From positions 3,760,973 to 3,824,972 of the forward strand of contig OX453275.1 of assembly GCA_949710005.1 (NCBI GenBank): 64,000 bases of DNA. The letters run 5' to 3'. The notes beneath the pieces are model-generated. The model searched no databases, was not told the DNA's origin, and saw only the letters and a program-made list of their open reading frames with translations. This document shows positions 13,901 through 26,020 of this stretch, piece by piece; position 1 is the first letter of the stretch, and each line of letters starts with the position of its first letter. The translations under genes were made by a program, and so were the position numbers. This stretch comes from Ricordea florida (Eukaryota; Cnidaria; Anthozoa; Corallimorpharia; Ricordeidae).

Positions 13901-16900
13901 TTGAAACATCTTTACTGTACGTGGCTCAAGCCCAAGTTTGATTATTTGGGATACAGTGTTCAGTAGAGTCAGTGATTGGAAAGTAGACCATGACGAACTT
14001 GGCCATAACTTGACACTACAAATACACACTAGACTCTTGTTCATGTCAAACGGACAGCTTGCTTTCCGCAAACAAATGAAGATTTGACAAAAACTACCCC
14101 ACTGTTCTGTTGCTCTGTCAGAGGTCAGAGGTATCTTTATTTATTGCAAATTAAAGACAAATTTCCCTGCTAAGAGTTAACTATTATATGTGAGGTGTCC
14201 GCTTAACAGAGAGAGTAAACAAGAGAAAAATCCAATTTTCAAAAGTGTCCACGTCTGTTTACGAGAGAGTGTCTGCTTACAGGAATACATAAATACTGAG
14301 TTTGACTGGGAGGTATAAGGGGGAATTGAAAAAGTGTCCATTAGCAGAGCGTTGACTGTATTTGTTTTAATTTTCCAAACAGGTTTTAATGTTGATTGTG
14401 AAATCAGTTGATTGTGAAATCAGTTCATAGATGTTTTTTGCCATTCACTGCAGGTGTGATTACAATTCTTTTTGGAAGAATTAAAACAGGCAGATGAAAC
14501 AGAATTAGAACAGAAAAGATATCTGATACATGGTGTATCTCAGTAGTGTTTTATCCAAAACTATACCTTGTCTCTAGCTCTCTTGGTACCAGCTTCCCCT
14601 TCACTGCCAAACACTTCAAGCAACTCATCTGGAATCTCGCTGGTCTTTGCATTATCTGCATGTAAAAGTCCACAGTGTAAATTCCCAGACAACAAGGGTG
14701 CTTTCCACTTACAACAAAGTTGGGACGTAAATGGAACTGGAACTTTTAATCTGGTTCCTTCTGCAGGATATTTTCCAGAATAATAAAAACATCTGAAGAA
14801 GTAATCCTGTTTTCCCATTGGGAATTACCAAATAGAAATCCCCATTCCATTTACTGTTTTGCACCAGTCCTAAGCTCTTCAATTTTCACAGCCACAACAA
14901 TTCCACACCTCAGCAACTTTCCAGAAAACTTTCATATAGAACACACATTTTTCTAACAAAAAAACCTTTCTGTATCATTTCTGTAAATGGGAAGTACCCC
15001 AAGTTTCTTCCACGGCAGTAATCATAATATTATAATCATTGTAACACCTTCCCACTTGTTAAGCACATGACACTTATCATCCCAGGACTTTGCACATGCT
15101 TGAAAGACAGCGTCACACTTAAGGGGTGTTATATAAGAAGCTTACTCAAACTAGGATGGCCTTTAGTTTTTCGTTTTGTGTTTACACAATGACTGTTTTA
15201 TTCAAGCGAGAATTGAATTGAATTTCTTGGTTTACAGGATAGCAATGTCACATTTTGTATTGGAGAGAGATTTTAACTCCAGCGTAAAAAAAACCTGAGT
15301 GACCTGACTTCAGTATAACTAACTATGTCATTACTTTTTCATGTGAACGAATACAAATTAGCCACAAGAGTGAATTTGTGCCTGGATTAAGGTTGCCCAG
15401 CTGGTATCATGTTAATGGATCCCTGGTTCATACAGACCTTTACCTTTTTACCTCAATACACTGACACAAGCAAATAAAGTGAAATTTACCATATACTTCC
15501 ACTCTTGATTTTCCACCACGCTCTGACTATATAAAAAACAATGACGCAAGGTAAAATGTGATGAACTTAAAATAGAAAAACACGGCTGCATGTCCATTCT
15601 TTTATCATGATGGCTATAAGCATCAAATTACAGCAGTTTTCAATAACATTGACTGCAATACGCAGTAAAACCAAAACCAAACTAAAGCATTTATTTTAAC
15701 CAATCAGGACAGATCTATATACAATCCAAATAACCAATCAGAATGCAAAGTTAACACAAATACAGGTTACCACAATGCAAAGCAAGTTAATATTGATAAC
15801 TGCAACCTTGACTTTATTGACTTAATTAAGTTTTACTCCTGATTCATTAATGAAGTGTCTCAAGATGCTTTAGCAAATCAGCTACTTTTTTGATTGTACA
15901 AATTGAGCAATCACATCGTTAATTACTTTCAACAGGCTACTGAAAATGGCTCAAATAAAGATAGCTGCATGTGAATTACAACACTCTGAGAAGGTTGGCT
16001 GTCTGTTAATTGCTTTAGCTCTCTAACTGATTGCCTGGCCTCCCCAAACATGACCTTACTAAAGTCCCTTCTATAACCTTAGTATGCAAATTTGTCATAC
16101 ACCTTAAACAGCAGACATACTACTGTCGTCAAATTAAATCATTGAGTCACAGTACCATGGAATTAGCATTTGTTCTGGCATAGACATGCACCATACTGTA
16201 AGAAAATCCATTCAACACCCACCCTCTATTGAACAACCATGCAGCAATCAAAGTCCTGTCACAACTGTACAATAATCTTGTCAATTAAACCACTATATTA
16301 GGTGGCCTGAACCCCTATAAAACAGCCACACCAACCTTTTGGCCATCCCAATGAGAATAAATTTTGCCATTTCTTTAATAAGTGGTTACCACTTATTTTT
16401 GGCTTACATTGTTCTGTACTGTTAAGAAAGCAAGAAAGCCGGGATGACTTATAAGTGAAGTTACCCAAACTTGAAAAATGATAACAGGAAGATTTTTTTG
16501 TTTATGGACAAAATTAAAGCACCTTGTCACCCTGCAAGAAAGCTGCAAAAGTCCAACACAAGATTTCAGTCAAAAGTCACGAGTGCAGCTTACATATCTA
16601 CAGCACCAACTGTGATTGGGGCTCCTTGAAGGAAACCATTAATATTTGTAAAAACGTCTTTCAAACAAACTGCTGTTGCTTACTTGGAAAGCAATAACAG
16701 CAGTTACCTACTTTTAACTCCAGTTGCTAGTGATGTGACAGCCAGTCAAGCCATGCAACTGTTATATCTAACTATATTTTTCCCCATATTTAACTATTTC
16801 TGTAATATATACATCTATACAAACCTCTGTTTGCTGCATCATGGAAGTGGATGATAAGCCTACAATAGCTATATATGCTTGCTTCACTTTTACAGGTCTC

Positions 16901-19900
16901 ATTCCACAGATCAGAGGAACAGGTCACTGTTTTATTGATTGGTTACTAAGCTAAACAGCTGCACACCAATTTAATGTAGAACAAATTTTGGATACATATA
17001 GTCATTAGGGGGCAGAGATCTCATGTATATACCCACCATGAGTCCCATTGTACATAATTGAATGCTACGTTAACGTAACTGAATGGTGCATTGAATAATT
17101 TAACGTCTCACGTAGTTGGGGACTCGTGGTGGGTTAATATATGTGAGATCTTTCCCCAATAGGGCTGGGAGACTCTTTTCAGCTTGTTTATTGATCTGTA
17201 GAGCAGTGACCTGTGCATTGACCTGACCTGTAAAATAGACCCGCTGGGAAGAGACTAATGGCAAACAATCAATAGATTATTGTTTCGAGTCAATTTTCCT
17301 TTAAAAGCTTGGCTACTAAGCATTTGTTTACTCGTGTACAGCCGAAATCTCAATAACAAATTTCAAGGTACGTAAACTTGCAAGGAAAGGAAGGTCATAA
17401 AGAAAAGATTTTGCTACCTAAAAATGAAATTCAAGTGGAAGTCAGCTGTGACAACTACTGAGCAGTAGTGTTTTATGAAACTGAATTTGCCGTTTGCTTG
17501 TTTGTTCTAATTGTCAGTTAAGAATCAAACTTGATCCTCGTGTATTCTCTCATTTAACCAAACTTAACATATGTTTGTTTGTTCTAAGTCACTGAAAATT
17601 TAAACTTCACTTTCTCTAAATTGGGAGTGAGGCTTTTACATTATGCATGTGGATGTTTAAGGTAAGCTTGTTTCTGGCAAACCCCTATTAGACAGAAAAC
17701 CTCCACAAGCAGCTCCTTTCCATTAACCAAAGATGGTAGCCGATTTAAATGGAGGTTCTGGACAGAGCTGCCACCTCTGTATTTTAAGTGCACTGAAATC
17801 AGAAAGGCAATTGCGTGACTAACATATAAGCACTGGGATAGCTTACTCTGAGCTGGTTAGCAAACTTGCCACCGTTATATCTCTCATCCTTGTTGCTGGT
17901 ATCACCATTCCACTAAAAAGTACAACATGTGCAGATTTAGGACCTGAATTTCATACTTCAAAACTAATTACCGGTATATCAGATTCTATGATTTATAAAA
18001 TACAATTTTTTTGACTCTTTCAAAGTTCACATTAAATAAACATAAAATATAAAATATCAATACAGACTGTCAGAAGATTGAAGAATTGTACAAAATCTCT
18101 TCAACTTTGGTTCCTATACACAAGCACGTCATATTTTAACACAAGCAACTATCAGATTACACTAATTATATGTAATTATAGCGCAATATTTACTAGATTG
18201 ATACACAATAACACTCAATTCTGTGTAATTTTTAAAACTAATATTATCTCTGAATATTTAATGGTCATGCAAATAGTGAAATACATGCATGTAGATGACA
18301 AACTAATTCAACATACTGGAAAAAAGTTAACAAACACACTTTTTTACACCTTTGCTATTTGAAAATACCTGAAAAATTGTCAACCCTAAATCTATCAGGA
18401 AGACATCTTCATTATTTAAGTACTCCTTCTTGAATTTGACTTCCTTGACTTCCACTTTTTTCTGAAACAACATGAAACAATTATGAGATGAAAAATCTGT
18501 GCATTATTTTTAAAGTAAGCCAGATGACTATAAATACTAATATTAACTATCTTGTATTATTGATTTAACCTTCCACATACACGATCTCCATGGACATGAA
18601 GGAGGCGAGGAATGTATTTCTTCGCTTCCACCCTCCTGAAACCTGAGTCAGCCCTGCAAGAAAGTGAGACCTGTATAACAAATCAATATTCATTACTTGT
18701 CTATATTAAAAGCATTGTTTAGTATGTATTTGTAGTATATGTTCAGGGTTCTCAAGAAAATGTTTAGTAGAGGGAGATGAAATGAAAGAAGACAGCAGTG
18801 GGTCAAAGGCAGTGGTAAAAGACAAAGCGCCTTTCACTTGGCACAGGTATGGGAGGGGGTCACCCCCCTCCCATTATGGGGAGTTCGTGGGGACTCCCCA
18901 AAGAAAATTTTAATTTGAGGGGTGCTAAATAAACCTACCACTGACTGAGAGTGGAAATTGTTAAAGTGAATCTCATGGGCCAAATTAAGATATCAGTACG
19001 TTTTTGTCAAGGATTTGTTTTTATACAACAAACTACGGTGGATTTATTTTATCTCTCTTGGGAACTGATGTCTTTGAGTAGCCAGTACATTCGTGACAAC
19101 TAGCCGCTGGTTTTCGTCACTCAATGGAGCTTCTGGAGAACAGTGATATGTTATACCATGTAAAAAAGATGGGAATACATTTTAACTTAGTTAGGCCACA
19201 AGTGCTTGCTTTTTGTGTCCGTGAGTACATGTATATTTTGTTGTCTTTTTTAATTTAACTATGATTCATTACAATAATTAATCAAGAGTAACGGCAACTC
19301 CAAATTGTGTTTTGGCTAGTAAAATTAGACCTGTTACTAGCCAATATAAGGCTAGTGTGAGCTAAAAAAGGTCTTGAGGCCTGATAGTCCACACCTGATT
19401 AATGTATTTTTAGTTTTAGTTATATGGGAAGTTAGCTCATAATCATTAAAGCTCATTGCATGGTTTAGAAATGAGCTTCCTTGCCAGGAAAACAGTTTAT
19501 GACAAAATAAATCTATCTATAATTTTTAGTCAAAAATTTGTGACTATACTATAAATAAAGTTCACTTACCCTCCCTTCCAATAGGAAATGCAGACTTTGA
19601 AATAAGACTTGAACATATCTGACTCAAAGCCCATCACCTCACGATGCTGCACTGGTTTATCATCCAACTATACAAGTAAAGTAAACATAGGTAGGTAAAG
19701 ATGCACGCAAGCCACAAGTCCACATGGCTCAAGCTTCTCCCAGTTTCAGTAGCATGAAGCGTCTGGGATGCTAGTCTGACACAGGGTTACCAAAGGAATC
19801 ACAAATCTTAGTGGAGTGAGACAGTGTGGGGTTGACTTTCTTGCCTAAGGTCAAACAACACAGTGCCATCACCAGGGCTCAAACTCTTGACCTTTAACAA

Positions 19901-22817
19901 GGAGTTAATTACGTTTCATCTGTGACACAGGCCAAAATATGTTCCGTAAAAGTTGCATCAAATGTCTCATTTTACAAAATTTAAGAACTTACAAAGGTAT
20001 CCAACTCAACAGTCTTGTATGCTGCAGTACCATACTCATCTTGAGTGGAATGCTTTCCAATCCAGAAGTGGACATCGTATTCCAGCTCCTATATATGTAC
20101 AATACAACATGTATACTGTGAATTCTTCTCTAGCTATATTGTAACATTAATCACATACAAACAAAATATTTTTTTCCTTTCTTTGTCAACTATATGTCTT
20201 GGTTTTCTGGTTATCTATTTCTAAACTTTGGCGGGACAGTGAATCAGGCAAACGACAGTTCTAATAAGTACTGGACAAAAGTATTGTGTTATTGATTATA
20301 TACCTCACTGTTGGGGTCACTCTTGTAAGTATGCAAGATAATGTATGAGTCACCATCATAGAATGAGCCATAATCTTCCACAGGCCAATCAGTTACCTAT
20401 AAATGAAATTATCATAATACAACGTTTATATGTGCATGCAGTTACACCAATGCAAACTTTGAGCAGCAGGAAAATAATAAATAATATCGTAAACAAACCA
20501 CACCTTAAAAACACTGCAATGTCTGACTTAACAAAACACAATTTTAGTTAATTAGTACTTTAAATCTGCCATATGTATCTTCTGAGAACAACCACATGGA
20601 ATGGTTTCTTAGTTCCTAAAAAAAAATTCATCATCTCATTTTTAATGAACAATCTACCTCAATGAAATTTATTACAAAATTATATTTGAAGATTAAAACA
20701 AACAAAAAAACCTACCTTCGCTGGCAAAAGTGTGAATTTTATCTTGAAGCTATATATTTTGAACAGATTATAACTTACTTATAATTAGTATTTCTAGAAG
20801 AGGTAACATAGCCCATGCATGTGCATGCAATACACAGCTTTAAAATACTTCCTTCTGACAAAATGAAGCAAATATTTCATTCTCTCGCACACACGAGTCA
20901 AGTATCACACCTTAACACCTTTATTTCTGCTTAGCTGCCTGTAATACGGCATACAGTAACTTTTGCAACCTGGTATTTTTTGGCAGCTTAGGTTGCATCC
21001 ATTGTCTACCTAACTGTTTGGGCATGTAAATTACATAAGATATCAAAAACTCAGTCAGAATAATGCATCTATCAATTTAAAGCCAGCAGGGGGAGGCAGG
21101 GCATGAAGTGGAGATATGGGAATGATTTCCAGACAGGTCCCTACTTCATTATGCATGCTGTAGCCATACTGTTTCATTCTGCAATAACAAGAAATGTTTA
21201 CATGTGCATTACCCTAGACAATTCATCTGCTGCATGCATAATGAAGTAGGGACCTGTACAGAAATCTTGCCGAGATTTGATTTGTTGTCCCTGGGAGGAC
21301 TTTTTCATGTTCTTGCTTTCCCAGGGGAGGGGAAATTGGAATCTTTATTTTTTTTTCAAGCATCCGAACGGGCCAGAATCCTAAATCAAATTTGATTGGC
21401 TAATCATGCACGCATAACTGATCCAGCTTTTACCATACAGTTCATGGGCCGGATTTTTTCCCTGGTGTAGTGATCATGGTTCTCTTTTCCCACTTTAAAC
21501 AGAAGACATCCAAAAAAAAAAAATAAGTTATTTACCACACTGGGTCGGTCCATATGGGCAAAACACCGTGCCCTTGGTCTTGAGTACGGCCCTCGGCCTT
21601 TGACGTCAGGCATAGTTTTTCCCACTCGGACCTACCACCCGGTAAATAACATATATGTCTTCGCCCGATTGCTGTAGGGGATATTTGAACGTCGACTTGA
21701 ACGAAAAAGACTGAGACCGAAATGACTTTTTCCGCATCATGCACGAAAACACGAACTGTTTCCAAAAGATTCTGTTGATTTTGCTCACTGTTCACTGTAA
21801 TTCAATATACACAGTGTATAAGACGCAGATTAAATGGTTATTAAACACGTACCCTTGGAGATGTAACAACGGTAAGGAGTGAAAATTATAGAGTTTCTTG
21901 CGTCTTTCTTGCTTCCGGCCAGGGGATATTTGACAGCAATGTGCCGCCCAGTGTGGGGAAGTTCTTGTGCATTTAACTGGAATGGTTTGCCCGTGGGCAG
22001 GGAATTTGACGGCAAATTTTAAAAATATTAAATCCCTTCCTCATGCCCTACTTTCCCCCTCCCGGCTTTAAATTGATAGATGCATAACTCGATATAAAAG
22101 TACATAACACTTGAAGACTACAGGGTTAATTAATATTCTATACTTAAAGAACTAGAAGTAACGTAAATAATTATTCTAAATGAGCTGCAAGTTCAAGGAA
22201 TACAAGACGAGGGAACCTGCACCGAGTAAAACTTAATATCCTACTTTGAATTTCACAATTCTCCAAATCTTGAGTCCGGGTTTTTGGCCACATCCTTTCC
22301 AAGCTTTCTCTTTCTCTGCAGCACTTTTCTTGACCTGTGAATTCGACAAAACGGTTTCCACCACAGCATGAAAGCTATGTATTCGGGCCACTTAGGGTAG
22401 ATTAAGGTTACGATTCATAATTTTCTAAACTAGCTACTTGATTATTGTTTTGAGGAAAAAAACTCCACTCTCGCTTAAGCTTGAGGAAAACAGATGATGC
22501 TAACAAAGTTGAACGTGTACAGTATTTTGCAGGGAGATCAGAAACGATGTTTGTGGCGCACGATCAATGCAGATTTAATCATATGGCAGTTGATATCTGA
22601 AACAATAAATAGGAAAAATCCTCTCACAAATCATATGAATTAATGCAACTTCCTCAAAGCCCATGACAACCAGTTACATATAACCACCAATTGCGTAGGA
22701 TATGGTAGAACAGCTCGCAGCCATTTCAACACTTACACTTTTTTCTGTATCTGAACCGAACAAAGCCAGGTTAGTATCTTTCCAATCTATCTTTTTCTGC
22801 TTGCGAAGGCCCGCCAT
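10971..22817 (-). CDS. Gelsolin/severin-like actin-binding protein, copy A
   Basis: Fourteen exons on the minus strand splice to 377 codons: 22737-22817, 22245-22334, 20304-20396, 19993-20085, 19570-19667, 18581-18653, 18369-18461, 17847-17912, 15490-15526, 14567-14655, 13131-13174, 12897-12982, 11670-11761 and 10971-11069. Every junction is GT-AG and phases agree. The protein starts [20 protein letters not shown]. Three gelsolin repeats follow, with landmarks [78 protein letters not shown] and [19 protein letters not shown]. The length matches severin and invertebrate gelsolin-like proteins, which sever and cap actin filaments in a Ca2+-dependent way in the cytoplasm. There is no signal peptide. 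The first ATG fits paralogue B exactly. The third repeat has one intron that B lacks. Confidence 0.9.
11957..12062. repeat. Dispersed repeat matching the 2.0-2.26 kb palindrome
   Basis: The blocks GGGGAATTGAAACAC, ATAATCAAACAAGTTGAT, AAGTAATTTGTACCACTGTA and AGAGGGGGTG occur here in the order found on the complement of the right arm and tail of the repeat at 2030-2260. It is a single-arm copy in an intron of gelsolin-like A. Confidence 0.7.
17008..17157. mobile_element. MITE-like palindromic element in an intron
   Basis: About 37-base inverted arms with a few mismatches lie at 17008-17046 and 17117-17157. They share GAGATCTCA/TGAGATCT, ACCCACCA/TGGTGGGT and GAGTCCC/GGGACTC blocks. The element is about 150 bp, sits in intron 8 of gelsolin-like A and has no coding capacity. 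Confidence 0.6.
21063..22085. mobile_element. Non-autonomous DNA transposon, about 1.0 kb
   Basis: A perfect 22-bp inverted repeat beginning ATGCATCTATCAATTTAAAG (21063-21084) is matched at 22064-22085. Weaker complementarity continues for some 30 more bases through AGGGCATGA. The element fills much of intron 2 of gelsolin-like A. Inside, a second inverted repeat (about 21140-21160 with 21230-21262) carries GGTCCCTACTTCATTATGCA. The interior frames at 21404-22015 are open on the minus strand but resemble no protein I know. Confidence 0.6.
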
Positions 22818-23394
22818 CTCAACGATTTCCTATGCAGGCACTTGAACAACTACGTTACGAAATAGAGGTGTTCCCAAGTAGCCCTTCCCTAGTTTATGCA
22901 AATATTTAAGTCTCACCTCCATTGGCTTAGAGTGATCTATTGTACAAGAAGCTGAACAATCTTATTAATTATTAACATGTTGCAGTTAATATGTGACATG
23001 TTGCAAGTCTGTTCTATTAAACCACGAATGATTCCAAACAAAAACGACAAATGTTACCTGGTAAATATAACAGTACAAAGTACATGCGAAGGAAATAAAT
23101 TTTTTCATGAAAAATATCGCGCTAATGTTGGCCGTCATTGATAAAAAAAAAAAAAGAATTAAACACGACCAGACCAATTCGACTTGTTCAACCGTTCTTT
23201 ATTTTTTCCTACGGTCCCTTGGTCGACAAGTCCTCTTCTATACCACGTGACTGACTGTGTGGGGGTGGGGTAGACCCTACACAAACTGTGCTAGCTTAGA
23301 TACCCTGTAACAATGAGACAATGTTAGTGAATTCAGGCAATCCTGCCATTTCAGGGTCCGTTCAACATGGCAGAGCTGAAACCTTGGCCGGACG

Positions 23395-23480
23395 TAGGTA
23401 GGGGGGAGGGGGTACTTCCTTATAAAAGGGCTAATTAATGGGGATTTGCCACCGGTGGGGTCGCATTTTGATGACTAGAT
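23395..23480. mobile_element. Fragment of the GGGGGTACT-ended MITE family
   Basis: The segment carries GGGGGTACTTCCTTATAAAA, then AATGGGGAT, CCACCGG and GGGGTCGCATTTT. This is the order found on the complement of the element at 35855-36185, so it is a one-ended fragment of that family. Confidence 0.5.
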
Positions 23481-23539
23481 TGACTACAATGCGATTGGAT
23501 TTTCAATAGTCACTGGAGTGATGAACCGAACCTCTACAT

Positions 23540-23633
23540 GTTCGACAACGAGAAAAAAAGTAATTAAATATCTTGGTGTGTTGATTGATAACAACCTTTC
23601 TTGGAAATATCACATTGACGCTATTAGTAAAGG
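23540..23633 (+). mobile_element. LINE reverse transcriptase fragment
   Basis: A plus-strand frame reads [20 protein letters not shown], a hallmark block downstream of the reverse transcriptase palm in CR1/Jockey-type LINEs. Only this short block is left, ending at an inverted repeat that begins at 23634. It is a dead, truncated fragment. The minus-strand remnant at 29021-29700 has a related block. Confidence 0.7.
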
Positions 23634-23744
23634 TAATCATACGGTTTTTCTCGTTCAATTTGAAATTAATTTGCACGAGTGAGTTTTTGAAAAACTCATA
23701 AGTGCAAATTAATTCCAAATTGAACGCGAAAAACCGTATGATTA
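23634..23744. repeat. Inverted repeat, roughly 43-base arms
   Basis: The arms at 23634-23676 and 23702-23744 are reverse complements with a few mismatches and begin TAATCATACGG. They enclose a 25-base centre. The compact palindrome resembles a foldback MITE. Confidence 0.65.
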
Positions 23745-24150
23745 CTTATTAATAATATAAACACGAAACTGATTCGCCAGAAGGAAGTGCCGGAAGATCT
23801 CATTTTTTTTAATTTGCCATTTATTCTCACTCGAGAAAACTTTTTTCAAAGTTTTCGCAGAAAATTTTCGTCATCATTTTACGTGATATCATTAGCTTAG
23901 AAAATTTTCTATTGTCTTTCAGCCAATCATAATCCGGAATATCGAAGTGTAATTTGCACTCGTGTTACACTTAGTGCACTGGTGTTACGTCTGAAACGCA
24001 CTGTTCTTAACCAATCAGAATCGAGTAGTTTTTTCATGTATATTATTACAGCAAAAATCAGTAACTATTGGACTTATTTCAAAATTACGGCACTCCATAC
24101 CTCGTCATATACTATTTTTAAACTTAGTCAGTGGTCATATGAAAAAATGC

Positions 24151-24256
24151 GGTAGGTACGTGGTGTAAGCATCATATAGTGGTTCCCCGTTAGCGAATAT
24201 ATGGCATATACATTGCTCTCCATAGCCATACACGATGCTTACACCACGTACCTACC
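24151..24256. repeat. Perfect 23-bp inverted repeat element
   Basis: Arms at 24151-24173 (starting GGTAGGTACGTGG) and 24234-24256 are exact reverse complements and bound a 106-bp non-coding segment. Probably a very short MITE. Confidence 0.65.
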
Positions 24257-25159
24257 AAAAATGCCTATTGACTCAGTTAGGTCGGCCTAGGTTTTTGCCT
24301 TAAAAAATGGGAACGCCGTTCCCATTTTTAAGGGAAAAAGCCCTGGGAACGAGGTGGCACTATATCTTAGATCGAAGTGCGTGGCTAGCCATTGATCGTA
24401 GGCCAATATTTCCATAGCATACAAAAGAACTATGCAATTTATTCACGTACAGAGTTGTTTCTTGGTCTATTGGCTAGTGAATTTCGCGCGTTCTGACTGG
24501 CTCTCGTTCCACAAATTATCCCCAGTTGTTCACTTTTTCGGTAAGTAATGCATCAACCACCTCAGTCAGGTAACAAAAAGGGAGGAAGGAATAATTATGG
24601 ATGAAGAATGTGCAACAACACGTTGAGACAAAAAAAAACAAACAAACCACAAACTACAAATTTATTTGCCTTTTATGAAAATTTTAGCGTTACAAAAATG
24701 ACAAGTTCAATTCATCTTTTAACTGAGAAGAAATCCTCCTGGTCCTCGCATCTCACCTCCCCTGAAAATATTACAACGTAGTTGACCAACTCCGAAAGTG
24801 TTCGAGTGTGCAACATTAGTTTACGCGGCAATAATGCTTTAAAAGTACATTAGACTTAACGAAACCTAGATGTGCAATTATGGCACAGTACTGTAAATGT
24901 TTTTCAAATAAGGCCTACTTAAACAAATTAAATCAAAACAAAGAAGCTTTCGTCCCTTTAAAAGCCTTTTGTCCATGGTATGCTGATACTGTTCACATGA
25001 ACCCCAGAAATGGCAGGTTTCCTGTTAAAGAAAACGAATACAATTTTTTTTATGAACATTCATAGACAACAATTTGTAACTGAGTGCACTGTCGCAACAC
25101 CTCGATGCTACAGGAAGCCGAAGATTTTATGGACATTGTCTTATTCAGACAAAGCCAAA

Positions 25160-25365
25160 GCCGGACAGAATTTTCAAAATACTCGGTGTCCGGCAGTCGA
25201 AATGTTCTCGTGATATGATTTTAATATCGGTGATTACCTAATAATTATAAACATCCATATTCCTTGTCTCCTAGCCCTAATCCTTAACCTAATTGGCATA
25301 ACCTAACCTGAAAGCGAAGAAAATCAGACTGCCGGACACGGAGTATTTTGAAAATTCTGTCTGGC
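25160..25365. mobile_element. MITE-like element with about 39-base inverted arms
   Basis: Arms at 25160-25198 and 25327-25365 share GCCGGACAGAATTTT / AAAATTCTGTCTGGC and CCGGCAGTC / GACTGCCGG. The 206-bp unit has no coding content. Confidence 0.6.
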
Positions 25366-26020
25366 TGCCCTCTGACTGCCGGACATAGAGACACTTTGTA
25401 AAAGAAAACAGAAATGAGAAAATGAGTCACTCTTTTCGATGAATTGCGAATTTCTTATTCTAAATCGAAAAAATAAAGGAAAAGTTTTTTATTGTAGAGT
25501 CTTTTTTGCGATTTTTTCCGCGCGTGCCAGGCTATCGCTTCCTATTTAAAATAAAAACAAATTTTCGAAAGTTTCAAAACTTAGTCTTTGTTTATATGAT
25601 AAAATGCTTATTGACTCAGTTAGGTCGGGCCGGGCGGGAAAATATTTGGCCCTCGTTCATGACGAACGGAATAGCATATTAAACATCATTTGCAATGCAA
25701 CCACGGGTAACTTTCTTCAGACCTAACTTGATAACAGTTAGTTGTTATTATGGTTAATCAAGGGCTTCTTACGGCCGTTCTGTTTTGTTTTATTTCGCCA
25801 AGCAAAGTGGCCCAACCCAAACAAATAAAATAGGCGAGCTTGCCGGCACATGGAACCAGCCATATGAAGAGTATAAGCAATAAGTGATACTGGAATTAGA
25901 GAATTAAATAGAATTGTGCATATGGCTAGCAATTACCAGTCATTCACACATAAAAGTCAACAGATCAGCTACTTAACTCATCCTGGTTACAATAGCCGCA
26001 TAATTTACCTTCTTTTTGCT

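Larger units (their letters stand above)
22818..26020. other. Intergenic DNA between the two gelsolin-like genes
   Basis: This interval must hold the promoter of copy A near 22818-23000 and the 3' UTR of copy B near 26020. What is visible is repeat debris: a MITE fragment at 23395-23480, a LINE fragment at 23540-23633, and inverted repeats at 23634-23744, 24151-24256 and 25160-25365. No exon was recognised. Confidence 0.6.
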
